Positions 14,307-25,701 of a stretch of DNA of 61,688 nucleotides are shown here, one piece after another. The notes beneath the pieces are model-generated. The model was not told where the DNA came from, made no database searches, and saw only the letters and a list, made by a program, of their open reading frames with translations. The stretch comes from Halostagnicola sp. A56 (GTDB taxonomy: Archaea > Halobacteriota > Halobacteria > Halobacteriales > Natrialbaceae): NCBI RefSeq assembly GCF_000691505.1, contig NZ_JMIP02000016.1:1-61688 (forward strand), given 5' to 3'. The translations under genes and the position numbers were made by a program. The first letter of the stretch is position 1; each line of letters begins with the position of its first letter.

Positions 14307-15920
14307 CTACCCCTGTCCCACCATTCGATCCTGGTCTTCCCACTCGTCCTGGCGAAGTTCGTACTTCTGTACCTTTCCGGTCGCCGTCGTCGGTAACTGC
14401 TCGACGAACTCCGTCCGCCGAACCGCCTTGTAGCCAGCCAGGTGCTCTTTCGTGAACTCGAGTAGTTCCTCCGTCGTGACCCCCGGGTCGCCGGGATCGC
14501 CACTCTCGGGAACCACGAACGCCTTCGGCGTCTCGCCCCACTCCTCGCTCGGTGCCGGGATTACCGCCACGTCCGACACGTCGGGGTGGTCGAACAGCGC
14601 GTCCTCGAGTTCGATGCTCGAGATGTTCTCGCCGCCGGAGATGATAATGTCTTTTTTCCGATCGCGAATCGCGATCATGCCGTGCTCGTCGATAGTCGCG
14701 AGATCGCCCGTGTGATAGTAGCCCTCGATTCGATCGGAGAAGGCCTCCTCGGTCGCCTCGGGCTTGTTCCAGTACTTCTCCATGATCTGGTTGCCCCGGA
14801 CGACGACCTCGCCGAGCGTCTCGTCGTCGCGGGGAACGTCTTCCCCGTCCTCGTCGACAACCCGGATCTCGGTGCCGAGGTAGGCCAGACCCTGGCGTTT
14901 CTTGATCCGGAACCGGTCGTCGCTGTCGGCCTCGAAGTGCCGACTCGCGTCGGAGGTGGTGATGAGCGGGCCCGTCTCGGTCGCCCCGTAGACGTGTTTC
15001 AAGTACCAGCCGAACTCCTCCTCAACGGTCCGGATCGTGGCCTCGGGTGGTGCGCTCCCTGCGGTCGCGAGTCGCACCGGCGCGTCGCCGGTCGTCTCGG
15101 GTTCGTGCTCGCCGTAGTAGTCGACCAGCATGTTCAATACGGTCGGCGCGCCGCACATGTAGGAGACGTTCTCGTCTCGAACCGCGTCAAAGATGCCACC
15201 GGCGTCGACACCCCGCGTGCAGACGTGTTTCGCGCCGATCCCGGTCACGGCGAAGATGTGGCCCCAGCCGTTGGCGTGGAACATCGGCAGGGTCCACAGG
15301 TAGACGTCGTCGTCGGTGATCTCCTGGTGGGCCACCAGCAGGTAGGCGTGAATCGTCTCGCAGCGATGGGTTCGACAGACTCCCTTCGGATCGCCCGTCG
15401 TCCCCGACGTGTAGTTGATCGTGATGATCTCGTCTTCGGCCATCTCCGGCCGGTCGTACTCGGTGCCCGCCGATTCGAGCACTTGGTCGAAGCTCTCCCA
15501 GTCCCCCTCGACGGCGTCGGCGTCGTTCGTGATGAACGTCTCAGTCGGCACCACGTCGCGCACCGCCTCGATCCCGTCTGCGTACTCGTAGTCGGCGTAG
15601 ATCGCGTCGACGCCCGCGTCCGAGAGGATGTACTCGAAATCGTTCGGCGTGAGCCGGTAATTCAACGGCGTGTGGATCGCGCCCGCTTGCATGATCCCGT
15701 AGGCCGCCTCGAGGTGGTAGTGGGTGTTCGGATCCAGTACGGCCACCCGATCGCCCTTTTCGATGCCTCGCTCCTGAAGCGCCGCCGCGAATCGGTCGGC
15801 CCGATCGCCGAGTTCGTCGTACGTGAACCGTTCCCCCGTCGTTGCGACGACCGCCTCCTCGTCGCCGTAGTGCGTTCGCGCCCTGTCGAGGAACTCCGTG
15901 ACGAGCAGTGGTTTGTGCAT
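14307..15920 (-). CDS. Acyl-CoA ligase (AMP-forming, long/medium-chain fatty acid type)
   Basis: ANL-superfamily adenylating enzyme of 537 residues that converts a carboxylate, ATP and CoA to acyl-CoA, AMP and PPi. The AMP-binding P-loop YTSGTTGDPKGV is at about 174-185. It is followed by the aromatic/acid-pocket motif YGATETGPL near 318, the hinge-side YHTGDLATIDEHG near 417 and the catalytic-lysine motif near the end, TGKVQKYELR. Length is normal. The start at ATG 15920 (MHKPLLVTEFLDRARTHYG) is preferred over an upstream in-frame start. It is more distant from the two ligases at 47445 and 59119 than those are from each other. It stands alone with no other beta-oxidation gene nearby. Confidence 0.9.
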   Translation of the reverse strand: MHKPLLVTEFLDRARTHYGDEEAVVATTGERFTYDELGDRADRFAAALQERGIEKGDRVAVLDPNTHYHLEAAYGIMQAGAIHTPLNYRLTPNDFEYILSDAGVDAIYADYEYADGIEAVRDVVPTETFITNDADAVEGDWESFDQVLESAGTEYDRPEMAEDEIITINYTSGTTGDPKGVCRTHRCETIHAYLLVAHQEITDDDVYLWTLPMFHANGWGHIFAVTGIGAKHVCTRGVDAGGIFDAVRDENVSYMCGAPTVLNMLVDYYGEHEPETTGDAPVRLATAGSAPPEATIRTVEEEFGWYLKHVYGATETGPLITTSDASRHFEADSDDRFRIKKRQGLAYLGTEIRVVDEDGEDVPRDDETLGEVVVRGNQIMEKYWNKPEATEEAFSDRIEGYYHTGDLATIDEHGMIAIRDRKKDIIISGGENISSIELEDALFDHPDVSDVAVIPAPSEEWGETPKAFVVPESGDPGDPGVTTEELLEFTKEHLAGYKAVRRTEFVEQLPTTATGKVQKYELRQDEWEDQDRMVGQG

Positions 15921-16063
15921 ACATACCAATATCACCATCGATAAATACAGTTTTTTCGGTCAGATGGTTCTCTCGAATCTGCTCACCGACTCGGAATAAT
16001 CACCAAGCAACATAGAATGTTCGCGATGAGACAAACGGCCGTCAACTCGAGGGTGAGCCGCGG

Positions 16064-16330
16064 TCAGCGGTACTCGGTCAGACGGCGGGCGAGTGTAACT
16101 GTGACAACCACGAGTACGAGTCCGACGAGTCCATACACGAACGACGAGAGGTAGGTGTCCGTGAGCCAGATCATCACTCCTGATCCGCCACCTGTACCCA
16201 ATATATGTAAAACGGTTGTACCACGTTCATCGATGCGATCCTCAATATATGATGTCAAGACAAACTCGTAGATGAGTAACGCAAATCCAACTATGACGCC
16301 GATACAAAGGGCGGCTACTGAATTATACAC
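16064..16330 (-). CDS. Small two-helix membrane protein, unknown
   Basis: Protein of 88 residues beginning at a GTG. It has two membrane helices, VAALCIGVIVGFALLIYEFV (about 5-24) and FVYGLVGLVLVVVTVTLA (about 64-81), separated by a short charged and glycine-rich loop (YIEDRIDERG, GTGGGSGV). Base composition is clearly more A/T-rich than the flanking genes, which may mark recent acquisition. A minus-strand A/T element near 16360-16367 could be its promoter. It lies just downstream of the atpB end, in the position where subunit D or a small linker gene would be expected; it is not subunit D. Confidence 0.55.
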   Translation of the reverse strand: MYNSVAALCIGVIVGFALLIYEFVLTSYIEDRIDERGTTVLHILGTGGGSGVMIWLTDTYLSSFVYGLVGLVLVVVTVTLARRLTEYR

Positions 16331-16509
16331 TACTAATATATGATGTATACGCGCTGGATTTATTTTTCTATTTCAACAGGAATCGACCCTGTTCGGCATC
16401 TAATTCATTTCTCTGTTCACTGTTCCGCGTCGGCTGGCACTCGAGGCGTCGCTGAGTCAAAAACAGACGACCGAAACAGCGAAAACTGGATGCAGGCGAT
16501 CCGCGACGA

Positions 16510-17934
16510 TCAGTCGGCCGAAACGGCTTCGGCTTCCTCGCCGGCTTCGTCTTCGCGGTAGTGCTCTTCGATGAGGTCCTCGTCGATACGGTTGAGCGCG
16601 TCTTTGGGCAGCATCGACAGCAGGTCCCAGCCGATCTCGAGCGTCTCGTCGATCGAGCGGTTGGTGTCGTAGCCCTGCTGGACGAACTCCTTTTCGAAGC
16701 GGTCGGCGAAGTCGAGGAACTTGTTGTCCCGCTCGGACAGCGCTTCGCGACCGACGATGTTCACAAGGTCGCGCAGGTCCTCACCCTCCGCGTAGGCGGC
16801 GTACATCTGGTCGGAGACGTCGCCGTGGTCCTCTCGAGTGAGCCCTTCGCCGATACCGTCGTCCATCAGTCGCGAGAGGCTTGGGAGAACGTTGACCGGC
16901 GGCTCGATACCCTGACTATTCAGGTTCCGATCCATCATGATCTGACCTTCCGTAATGTAGCCGGTCAGGTCCGGGATCGGGTGGGTGTCGTCGTCGCCGG
17001 GCATCGTGAGGATCGGAATCTGGGTGACCGATCCGTCGCGGCCTTCGATTCGACCCGCCCGCTCGTAGAGCTGGGCCAGGTCGGTGTACATGTATCCGGG
17101 GTAGCCACGTCGGCCCGGGACCTCCTCGCGTGCGGCGCCGATCTCTCGGAGCGCCTCACAGTAGTTGGTCATGTCCGTCAGGATGACCAGTACGTGGTAA
17201 TCCTTCTCGAAGGCGAGGTACTCGGCGGTCGTCAGGACGAGTCGCGGCGTGACCTGCCGTTCGACGGCAGGGTCGTCCGCAAGGTTCATGAAGACGACCG
17301 AGCGCTCGAGTGCGCCCGTGCGCTCGAAGTCGTCCATGAACTCGTTTGCCTCTTCGGCGGTGATACCCATCGCGCCGAAGATGACCGCGAACTCGGAGCC
17401 GTCGTCGTCCTCGCCGTCTTCTTCTTCCGGAACGGTCGCCTGTCGGGCGATCTGGAGCGCGAGTTCGTTGTGTGGCAGCCCCGAGCCGGAGAAGATCGGC
17501 AGCTTCTGGCCGCGAACCAGCGTGTTCATGCCGTCGATGGCAGAGACGCCGGTCTGGATGAACTCTTCGGGGTACTCTCGCGAGTAGGGGTTGATCGCTT
17601 CGCCAACGATGTCGTGTCGGTCGTCGGGGACGATTTCCGGGCCGCCGTCGATCGGGTTGCCGGAGCCGTCTAACACCCGTCCGAGCAGATCCTCGGTGAC
17701 GGGCATCTTCATCGTCTCGCCCAGGAAGCGAACGGAGGCGTTGCGGTCGATCCCGCCAGTGCCTTCGAACACCTGGATCGAGACGATACCCTCGCTCGAT
17801 TCCAGCACCTGTCCGCGCAGGGTCTCTCCCTGTGGCGTCTCGATCTCGACGATCTCGTCGTATCCGACCGGCTCGTCGACTTCGGCGAACACCAGCGGAC
17901 CGCTGATTTCCGTGATAGTCTGGTACTCTTTCAT
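16510..17934 (-). CDS. atpB: A-type ATP synthase subunit B (non-catalytic regulatory subunit)
   Basis: Subunit B of the archaeal rotary ATP synthase, 474 residues, forming the A3B3 head with subunit A. The N-terminal barrel begins [19 protein letters not shown] and the body has the non-catalytic B-type P-loop replacement, [20 protein letters not shown] (about 146-165). It also carries the family signatures [13 protein letters not shown] (about 346) and [21 protein letters not shown] (about 375). As expected for B subunits there is no GKT Walker A. The ATG at 17934 lies two bases after the TAA of atpA, indicating translational coupling. It is the last gene of the cluster seen here; subunit D, usually next, is absent. 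Confidence 0.97.
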   Translation of the reverse strand: MKEYQTITEISGPLVFAEVDEPVGYDEIVEIETPQGETLRGQVLESSEGIVSIQVFEGTGGIDRNASVRFLGETMKMPVTEDLLGRVLDGSGNPIDGGPEIVPDDRHDIVGEAINPYSREYPEEFIQTGVSAIDGMNTLVRGQKLPIFSGSGLPHNELALQIARQATVPEEEDGEDDDGSEFAVIFGAMGITAEEANEFMDDFERTGALERSVVFMNLADDPAVERQVTPRLVLTTAEYLAFEKDYHVLVILTDMTNYCEALREIGAAREEVPGRRGYPGYMYTDLAQLYERAGRIEGRDGSVTQIPILTMPGDDDTHPIPDLTGYITEGQIMMDRNLNSQGIEPPVNVLPSLSRLMDDGIGEGLTREDHGDVSDQMYAAYAEGEDLRDLVNIVGREALSERDNKFLDFADRFEKEFVQQGYDTNRSIDETLEIGWDLLSMLPKDALNRIDEDLIEEHYREDEAGEEAEAVSAD

Positions 17935-17936
17935 TG

Positions 17937-19700
<1,764 letters not shown>

Positions 19701-19703
19701 AGT

Positions 19704-20036
19704 TTAGCTGTCTTCGTCCTCGTCCATCAGGTCGATCCCGATCGCGCGTTTGATCTGTTCGCGCAGCCCGCCACCACCGGTACCGCTCCCGATCGTGACG
19801 ACGACCGGCTCGACGCTCGTCTCGACGTCCTGTCTAACGTTTCGCGACAGGTACTCGAGGTCGTCGTCGTGCATGACGACGATACCGACGCCGTCGTCTT
19901 CGAGGGCCGCCGTCGCTGCGTCGTCTAACTGCTCGTCTTTCTCGTCGTCCGGAACGTTCTCGAACCGACTGACGCCAGCGAGGCGAAAGCCGGTGGTGAA
20001 CTCCGGGCTGCCGACGACTGCGATTTCCTGGCTCAT
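19704..20036 (-). CDS. atpF: A-type ATP synthase subunit F
   Basis: Subunit F of the central rotor stalk, 110 residues. The Rossmann-like start MSQEIAVVGSPEFTTGFRLAG is diagnostic for V/A-type subunit F, as is the central GIVVMHDDDLEYLSRNVRQ. The C-terminus ends in a flexible, glycine-rich helix (SGTGGGGLREQIKRAIG) that in homologues contacts A3B3. It starts four bases before the end of atpC (overlap), consistent with one operon. Confidence 0.95.
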   Translation of the reverse strand: MSQEIAVVGSPEFTTGFRLAGVSRFENVPDDEKDEQLDDAATAALEDDGVGIVVMHDDDLEYLSRNVRQDVETSVEPVVVTIGSGTGGGGLREQIKRAIGIDLMDEDEDS

Positions 20037-21085
20037 AGGATCACCAGCTCTTCTTCGATCTCGTTCTCGTCGAGTCCGACCTCGCGACCGCGCGCGATGG
20101 CACGGATGTTATCGACCTCGCGCTCTTTGGCGAGCACGAACGACAGAACCGGCGATATCGAGGTCGGGTACACGCTCGAGAGCGTATCGGCGTACTCGAG
20201 CAACGCGGCGTCTAGTGCGTGCTCGAACTGGATAAGGCTGTCAGCGTCGCGCAGTTGATCCAGCGCCCCCGACAGGCGGTCGCCGTAGCGTTTGTTCTCC
20301 GCGATGTGGTCGACGAGCGTGTCGTAGTCGTCGATCAGTCGGTTCAGGTCGGATTCGTCGAACAGAACCCCGCCTTCGATGAAGTACGCGGCGGGGTCGA
20401 GATCCGCACCGCTTCGCGCGAGACGCAACGCGTTCCGTGCGTTTCGGAAGTCGATTTCCGCCTCGAGGAACTCGACGTACTTCGCCTGTGGTCCCTCTCG
20501 GGGCCGACCTAGGTCCTCGAGTAGGTTCTCGTAAAACGCTCGATCGAGCGCGTTCTCGATCGGAACGAGCGTCCCGCTCTCCTCGTAGTCCTCGTAGGCG
20601 TCCTCGAGCTGTTCGGCGAAAATCGTTCCCTCGAGGATCTCGACGACGTCTTCTATCGAATCGACTTCGACCAGTCGATCGAGCGTGCCATCGTCGAGTT
20701 CGCCGGCGCGAATGAGGTCGGTCTGGATCTCCTCGGGATCGCTCTCGGTGTAGATCCCGCGAACGATCGTCTTCAGGTTCCAGACATCGAACTTTCGGAG
20801 GTATCGGACGATGCGATCGTACAGTTCACCTTCGGACCACTCGAGCAGATCGTCGAAGTGCTTCGCGAGGTTTCGGTTCAACGCGTACTCGATCAGATCG
20901 ACGCCGGAGAAGCGGGTACCGAGGGCGTTGATCTCGGTTTCGTACTCCGTCTCTTCCATGAACCGCGCGATCTCGCTCGGCCCCATCCGGATCAGCTTGC
21001 GGTAGTCCTCGTCGGACAACATCGCCGCTCGGCGCGAGCGAACACGGGCGTTTACGTACTCCGGATTCGAGGCACCTGTGCTCAT
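20033..21085 (-). CDS. atpC: A-type ATP synthase subunit C
   Basis: Subunit C, 350 residues, the funnel-shaped connector between the central stalk and the proteolipid ring. The N-terminus STGASNPEYVNARVRSRRAAML and the repeated helical units (YALNRNLAKHFDDLLEWSEG, DRAFYENLLEDLGRPREG, LAKEREVDNIRAIARGRE) fit the family. Length is normal. It overlaps the genes on both sides by four bases, which implies tight translational coupling within E-C-F. Confidence 0.95.
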   Translation of the reverse strand: MSTGASNPEYVNARVRSRRAAMLSDEDYRKLIRMGPSEIARFMEETEYETEINALGTRFSGVDLIEYALNRNLAKHFDDLLEWSEGELYDRIVRYLRKFDVWNLKTIVRGIYTESDPEEIQTDLIRAGELDDGTLDRLVEVDSIEDVVEILEGTIFAEQLEDAYEDYEESGTLVPIENALDRAFYENLLEDLGRPREGPQAKYVEFLEAEIDFRNARNALRLARSGADLDPAAYFIEGGVLFDESDLNRLIDDYDTLVDHIAENKRYGDRLSGALDQLRDADSLIQFEHALDAALLEYADTLSSVYPTSISPVLSFVLAKEREVDNIRAIARGREVGLDENEIEEELVIL

Positions 21086-21663
21086 TGCTCGAAGAGTCTG
21101 TTACTGATCTCCTGGAGGTTGTCTTCCCAGACGTCCTCGAGCACGGAGTCGAACGTGTTGTTGACTCGAAGCCGGGACGCCTCGCTCTCGACGACGACGC
21201 CGCCGAGACAGTCGTACTCGCCGGCGTACTCGTAGTCGTCGTACTCCTCGAGGATCGATTCGATCAGTTCCTCGTCGGAGTCGCGACCATAGACGGAGAC
21301 GTCGTCGCCGTCGTCGAACTCGACCGTCGCGGCCTCGAGGAGCTCGCGAGTGAGTTCCTCGCGGGTGTCGCCCTCGAGCGAGGCGAGTTCGTCTTCGACG
21401 GACGCACGGACTTCCGTGAGCACGTCGCGGCGTGCCTCCAGACGTTTTTGTTTCGCCTCCAGTTTCGCACTGGAGAGTCGCTGTTCGCGCAACTGCTCGA
21501 TCTCGCGCTCGACTTCGTCTTCGGCGTCGGCGACGATCTCGTCTGCGTCTTCACGGGCGGCGGACTCGATCTCTTCGGCGCGCGTTTCGCCCTGTGAGCG
21601 GATATCCTCCGCACGCGCGTGAGCCTCTTCTCGAATGTCCTCAACGACTGTGTCCAAACTCAT
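21082..21663 (-). CDS. atpE: A-type ATP synthase subunit E
   Basis: Peripheral-stalk subunit E, 193 residues. The first 110 residues are a continuous charged coiled coil (EEAHARAEDIRSQGETRAEE, then VEREIEQLREQRLSSAKLEA). The C-terminal 80 residues form the globular domain that binds the top of A3B3, ending in FDSVLEDVWEDNLQEISNRL. In known complexes E forms a heterodimer with subunit H, whose gene is not in this window. It is separated from atpK by 26 bases. Confidence 0.95.
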   Translation of the reverse strand: MSLDTVVEDIREEAHARAEDIRSQGETRAEEIESAAREDADEIVADAEDEVEREIEQLREQRLSSAKLEAKQKRLEARRDVLTEVRASVEDELASLEGDTREELTRELLEAATVEFDDGDDVSVYGRDSDEELIESILEEYDDYEYAGEYDCLGGVVVESEASRLRVNNTFDSVLEDVWEDNLQEISNRLFEQ

Positions 21664-21689
21664 TGTAAGAAGGTTCGAAGGGAGACGCT

Positions 21690-21989
21690 TTAAGGTCCGA
21701 CGAAGAGCGCGACCAGTGCGAAGATCACGAGCGTCTCGGGAAGGACCGTCAGGAGAATGCCGATACCGGGCGAGATGGAGTCCTCGGCGAGTGCACCGAC
21801 GACCGACGCGCCGATCGCTCGCTCTGCATACCCTGCGCCGATAGCTGCGAGACCGATACCGAGGGCCGCCGCCGCACCTCGTTCGATCATCGGGCCGCCG
21901 CCACCACTTGCGGTCTGTTCCTGCAACACAACCGCGTTCTCAGCGAAACTGTTCAGCGCGAGTCCAAGTTCGAGTGGAGCTTCGATCAT
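21690..21989 (-). CDS. atpK: A-type ATP synthase proteolipid subunit K (c-ring)
   Basis: Proteolipid of 99 residues forming the membrane rotor ring. There is one hairpin: helix 1 GAAAALGIGLAAIGAGYAER and helix 2 ILLTVLPETLVIFALVALFV, with the ion-binding glutamate in LPET of helix 2. The N-terminus (about 33 residues ahead of the first helix, including a QEQTASGGGG stretch) resembles the short leader of other haloarchaeal K subunits and may be processed. It is the first gene of the minus-strand cluster here; in most haloarchaea it follows atpH and atpI, which are absent. Confidence 0.95.
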   Translation of the reverse strand: MIEAPLELGLALNSFAENAVVLQEQTASGGGGPMIERGAAAALGIGLAAIGAGYAERAIGASVVGALAEDSISPGIGILLTVLPETLVIFALVALFVGP

Positions 21990-22046
21990 GATTGTAGTTT
22001 ACTCGTGGTTTTGCAACCGGACAGGTAGTACTACTCCGCAGTGTCT

Positions 22047-22054
22047 TCTTAAAA
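22047..22054 (-). promoter_or_regulatory. Likely promoter of the atpK-E-C-F-A-B operon
   Basis: TTTTAAGA on the minus strand is a good haloarchaeal TATA box, 58 bases ahead of the atpK start. Transcription would begin near 22025, giving a leader of roughly 35 bases. Its presence shows the six genes can be transcribed without the missing upstream H and I genes. Confidence 0.5.
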
Positions 22055-22164
22055 CTTCCCAAACCAAACCGCCGACACTGGTCGCCCTCACCGCGGGGAT
22101 GACGGGCCTCGAGATGTCGCCGAACGCAGACCGGAAGCGGCTCCGGTCGACCGCAAAAGGTGGC

Positions 22165-22170
22165 TTTTTA
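22165..22170 (+). promoter_or_regulatory. TATA box of the PCNA gene
   Basis: TTTTTA is centred about 28 bases before the ATG at 22196, predicting a leaderless transcript. It lies back to back with the ATP synthase promoter. Confidence 0.6.
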
Positions 22171-22195
22171 TGCGGACCGTTCGTAGCCGTCGCAT

Positions 22196-22939
22196 ATGTT
22201 CAAGGCCATCGTGAGCGCGGAAACGCTCACCAGCACGCTCGATTCGATCAGCGTGCTGGTCGACGAATGTAAGATCCACCTCGAGGAGGAGGGCCTCGAG
22301 ATTCGGGCCGTCGATCCCGCCAACGTCGGGATGGTCGACCTCTCGCTCGAGGCGGCCGCGTTCGAATCCTACGAAGCCGACGGCGGCGTCATCGGCGTCG
22401 ATCTCTCGCGACTCGAGGACATCGCCGGCATGGCCGAATCCGGCCAGCTCGTCCAGTTCGAACTCGACGAGGAGACGCGCAAACTCCACATCCAGATCGA
22501 CGGGCTCGAGTACACCCTCGCGCTGATCGACCCCGACTCGATTCGACAGGAGCCGGATATCCCGGACCTCGACCTGCCGGCGGAGGTCGTCCTCGAGGGC
22601 AAGGACCTCAACCGATCGGTCAAAGCCGCCGACATGGTCTCGGACCACATCGCACTCGGCGTCGACGAGAGCGAGGAGTTCTTCTACGTCAACGCGGAGG
22701 GGGACACCGACGACGTCCACCTCGAGTTGACGCGCGACGATCTGATCGACCTGCAGGTCGGCCCGGCTCGCTCGCTGTTCTCGCTCGATTACCTGAAAGA
22801 CATGAACAAGGCGATTCCCTCCGACACCGAAGTGACGCTCGCGCTCGGCGAGGAGTTCCCGATCAAGATGTTCTTCGGCTACGGCGACGGAAACGGGCAG
22901 GTCACGTACATGCTCGCACCGCGGATCCAGAGCGACTGA
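22196..22939 (+). CDS. pcn: DNA polymerase sliding clamp PCNA
   Basis: Sliding clamp of 247 residues, a homotrimer that tethers DNA polymerases, ligase and FEN1. The N-terminus [20 protein letters not shown] and the loop [20 protein letters not shown] (about 40-60) are characteristic. The interdomain connector lies near [28 protein letters not shown] (about 103-130). The C-terminus [18 protein letters not shown] has the usual LAPRI(Q/E) ending. Length is exactly as expected. It is immediately followed, 73 bases on, by a HalOD1 protein. Confidence 0.97.
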   Translation: MFKAIVSAETLTSTLDSISVLVDECKIHLEEEGLEIRAVDPANVGMVDLSLEAAAFESYEADGGVIGVDLSRLEDIAGMAESGQLVQFELDEETRKLHIQIDGLEYTLALIDPDSIRQEPDIPDLDLPAEVVLEGKDLNRSVKAADMVSDHIALGVDESEEFFYVNAEGDTDDVHLELTRDDLIDLQVGPARSLFSLDYLKDMNKAIPSDTEVTLALGEEFPIKMFFGYGDGNGQVTYMLAPRIQSD

Positions 22940-23012
22940 TCGAGAGTGGACGACATGTCTGTGTCGTGTCAAAAAGGGGAGAAGTTACCCTCGCGAAGCC
23001 CCTAGAAGGGAC

Positions 23013-23303
23013 ATGGTCTCCTCCGGCGACCCTGCTGATTTTCCGTCGAAACACGTCGTCGATATCGACGGCGGACGGCCGAGCGAAGTCCTCGTCGCGA
23101 CAGTAGCGGCCCTCTCGAAAACGGACGTTGCCTCGTTACCGCCGCTGTACGACGTCATCGATCCCGAGGCTCTCGACGCGCTCTACGAACACGTTCGAAC
23201 GCGGACCGGAGGCGAGACGAACGGCTATCGAGTCACGTTCCCCTACGAGGGCTACGAGGTGTGCGTGGAGTTCGACGGTCGGATCCGACTCGAGACGCCG
23301 TAA
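23013..23303 (+). CDS. HalOD1 output-domain protein
   Basis: Protein of 96 residues consisting only of a HalOD1 domain, a haloarchaea-specific output module. The core is present: SEVLVATVAALSKTDVASLP, then PLYDVIDPEALDALYEHV, then RVTFPYEGYEVCVEFDGRI, matching the PLyxxIDpeaLdxL and VxFxYxGyxVxvxxDGxI conservation. HalOD1 domains usually occur in signalling proteins or alone. What this one senses or binds is unknown. It is convergent with a hydrolase gene; the stop codons are five bases apart. Confidence 0.88.
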   Translation: MVSSGDPADFPSKHVVDIDGGRPSEVLVATVAALSKTDVASLPPLYDVIDPEALDALYEHVRTRTGGETNGYRVTFPYEGYEVCVEFDGRIRLETP

Positions 23304-23307
23304 CGGC

Positions 23308-24198
23308 TCACGCCGAGGCGTTCGGTCGAAGTCGATCGCGAAGGAACGATCGAAGGTGATCGTTCACCGCGTCGCTCGCTTCGATGAAAACGCAGTGTGA
23401 GCCGCCCTCGACCGTCTCGAGGGTCGCGTCCGGGATCTTCGTCTCGAGTAGCCGGGCGTTTTCGACCGGGATAACCCGATCCGCGGTGCCGTGGACGACG
23501 AGCGTCGGCACCCGGATTTGATCGAGTCGATCCGCGATGTCGAAGCTCCGGACCGCCCCGGCCTGTGCCTCGACGGCCGGTTCCGGGGCGTCCTGCTCGA
23601 GACGCCACTCGATAATCCGATCCACGAGATGCGGGTTTCGGTTGGTAAAGCGCTCTGAGAACGCCGGGCGCATCCGGTGGCGAAGCCGCTCCCGTTCGGA
23701 CAGTCCCTTCGGTGTCGAGAAGACGTGCTCGCGGGTCTCCTCGGGGATCGGAACCGCGTCCGGTCCGCCGTGGCTCGTACAACACAGCGTGAGCGAGGCG
23801 GCCCGCGAGTAGTCGACGGCGTACTGCTGGGCGATCATCCCGCCCATGCTCGCGCCGACGATGTGGGCGTCGAAGATCCCGGCGTCCTCGAGGACGGCCT
23901 CGAGGTCAGCGGCCATCCCCTCGATGGAGTAGCTGCCGAGGGTCGAAAGCAAGGGCGCGCGCAGTCGCCGCGGCAGTTTCGAAACGCCCGGCGGGAGGCC
24001 GGTGTCCGATCGGCCGGTCCCCCGGTTGTCGGGTGCGATCACGTCGAACTCGGACGCGAGCGCCTCGCGCTGCCAGCGCCACATCCACCGCCCGTAGCCC
24101 AGTCCCTGCACGAAGACGACCGGTTCACCCGCCGTCCCGTCCGCGCGCTCGTCTCGCTCGTAGTAGATCGACACGCCGTCTCGAGTGACCCGTGGCAT
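23308..24198 (-). CDS. Alpha/beta-fold hydrolase
   Basis: Hydrolase of 296 residues. The oxyanion motif VFVQGLGYGRWMW is at about 28-40 (HG-type, here QG). The nucleophile elbow is GASMGGMIAQQYA near 115-127 with serine 117. The acid is in VVHGTADRVIP (D near 242) and the histidine in VEGGSHCVFIEASDAV (about 268). All triad residues are present. The RNRGTGRSDTG segment is typical of epoxide hydrolase / esterase / dienelactone-like members. The substrate is unknown. It lies between the HalOD1 gene and priL, divergent from priL. Confidence 0.85.
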   Translation of the reverse strand: MPRVTRDGVSIYYERDERADGTAGEPVVFVQGLGYGRWMWRWQREALASEFDVIAPDNRGTGRSDTGLPPGVSKLPRRLRAPLLSTLGSYSIEGMAADLEAVLEDAGIFDAHIVGASMGGMIAQQYAVDYSRAASLTLCCTSHGGPDAVPIPEETREHVFSTPKGLSERERLRHRMRPAFSERFTNRNPHLVDRIIEWRLEQDAPEPAVEAQAGAVRSFDIADRLDQIRVPTLVVHGTADRVIPVENARLLETKIPDATLETVEGGSHCVFIEASDAVNDHLRSFLRDRLRPNASA

Positions 24199-24332
24199 AC
24201 GTCATCCGACGTGGCCGACGGCCTTGAAATCGAGCATCGACGCGGCGGTGGTCCCGACGAGCGAACGAGCAAGGTCGGAGGGAGCACCGACAACCAGCGC
24301 GTTTAACCCCTCCCAGTGAAATCGTTGTATCG

Positions 24333-25406
24333 ATGCAGCGACTGCACGCCCGATACCCGTTCCTCGAGGCAGCCCGCGATTCGGTCGCCACGGAGGCCGT
24401 CGATCTGGCAACCGTCGTCGAGCAGGACCGGGACGTCGTTGAGCGCGCCCGCGAGCGCGTCGTCGCCTCGCTCGAGGAGGGAACGACGGGCGAGCCCCAC
24501 CGGGATCACCGCGTGGAACTGCTCTCCTATCCCGTCGCCCGGGTGCTCGTCTCACTCGGCGGCGAGTCGATACTCGTGCGCAAGTACGCCCGCGCCGAAG
24601 CCGAAGCGGCCTTCGACCGGTTCACGGACGACCTCGCGGACACGACGGAGTTACAGAGCGTCGAGACGACCGGACTCGACCTCGAGGACCTCCTCGACGA
24701 GTTCGACCTCGAGGAGTCGGTTCGGGCGGTCGACGAGGAGCGCTACCGGGTCGACGTGGGAACGTACCTCCCCCTCGCCGGCGACCTCTGGGAGGACGAG
24801 TGGCGGCTGGTCAACCGACCGCTCGCGGACGGCGAGGTGCCGGTCGACGCGGGAGAGTTACTGACGCTTCTGCGTGAAGCCGTGCGTGAACGGATCGAGG
24901 ACGGACTCCCGTTCGACGTCCCCGACGCGATCGGGAACGCACTCGAGGACGAAGCCGAAGAAGTCCGCGAGGTGCTCGCGGAACTGGACCTGACTCGGGA
25001 GATCGATACCGTCGTTCCAGACCTGTTCCCGCCGTGTATGAAGGCGCTGCTCGATCAAATTCAGAAGGGCGAACACCTGGCCCATCACTCCCGGTTTGCG
25101 ATCACGGCGTTTCTGGCGAGCATCGGGATGGAGACCGACGACATCGTCGACCTCTATCGGGTGAACTCCTCGTTCGGCGAGGAGATGACGCGGTACCAGA
25201 CGGATCACATCCGCGGCGATACCTCGCCGACGGAGTATTCCCCGCCCTCGTGTGCGACGATGCAGTCCTACGGCGACTGCGTGAACAAAGACGACCTCTG
25301 CGAACAGATCCCTCACCCAATGGCGTACTACGAACACCGGATCGACGACGCCGACGAGGACGAACTCGAGGACTGGCGGGAGACGACGGCCGAAGGCGAC
25401 GCCTGA
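24333..25406 (+). CDS. priL: DNA primase large subunit PriL
   Basis: Regulatory subunit of the archaeal primase, 357 residues. The C-terminal Fe-S domain is visible: FPPCMKALL near 229-237, then CATMQSYGDCVNKDDLCEQI near 304-323, then HPMAYYEHRI. The cysteines are those that ligate the [4Fe-4S] cluster in the family. The N-terminus MQRLHARYPFLEAARDSV is typical. It works with catalytic PriS, which is not in this window. TTTAAC at about 24301 gives a TATA element about 29 bases before the ATG, so it is probably leaderless. Confidence 0.93.
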   Translation: MQRLHARYPFLEAARDSVATEAVDLATVVEQDRDVVERARERVVASLEEGTTGEPHRDHRVELLSYPVARVLVSLGGESILVRKYARAEAEAAFDRFTDDLADTTELQSVETTGLDLEDLLDEFDLEESVRAVDEERYRVDVGTYLPLAGDLWEDEWRLVNRPLADGEVPVDAGELLTLLREAVRERIEDGLPFDVPDAIGNALEDEAEEVREVLAELDLTREIDTVVPDLFPPCMKALLDQIQKGEHLAHHSRFAITAFLASIGMETDDIVDLYRVNSSFGEEMTRYQTDHIRGDTSPTEYSPPSCATMQSYGDCVNKDDLCEQIPHPMAYYEHRIDDADEDELEDWRETTAEGDA

Positions 25407-25446
25407 GAGGGAAGCGATACGAGCGGCGATACAACGGAGAAGTAGC

Positions 25447-25701
25447 CTACGCCGAACCCTGCGTGTCCGCGTCCTCGAGTCCATCCTCCGGATCGTTCAG
25501 GGTGTACGCCAGGACGACTCCGACGCCCGTGAGAACGATGACGAACCCGACGATCGCCGCGACCAACATCTGGCCGCCGTCGGCCGACAGTTGGCCGCCC
25601 GATCCGGAGTGGGTCGTCCCGATGTACATCATCGTCGAAACCATGAGAAGAACCGAGAGGACGGCGGCGGCGGCTTCGATAAGGCTGTCGCGCTCGATCA
25701 T
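25447..25701 (-). CDS. Small two-helix membrane protein next to priL (DUF7472-like)
   Basis: Protein of 84 residues with two membrane helices: LIEAAAAVLSVLLMVSTMMYI (about 7-27) and MLVAAIVGFVIVLTGVGVVL (about 45-64), joined by a glycine/serine-rich loop and ending in an acidic tail. I recall a haloarchaeal family (DUF7472) of this layout often found by priL; the label is from memory. The ATG at 25701 is chosen because upstream sequence in the same frame is a 36-bp tandem repeat rather than conserved coding sequence. Confidence 0.65.
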   Translation of the reverse strand: MIERDSLIEAAAAVLSVLLMVSTMMYIGTTHSGSGGQLSADGGQMLVAAIVGFVIVLTGVGVVLAYTLNDPEDGLEDADTQGSA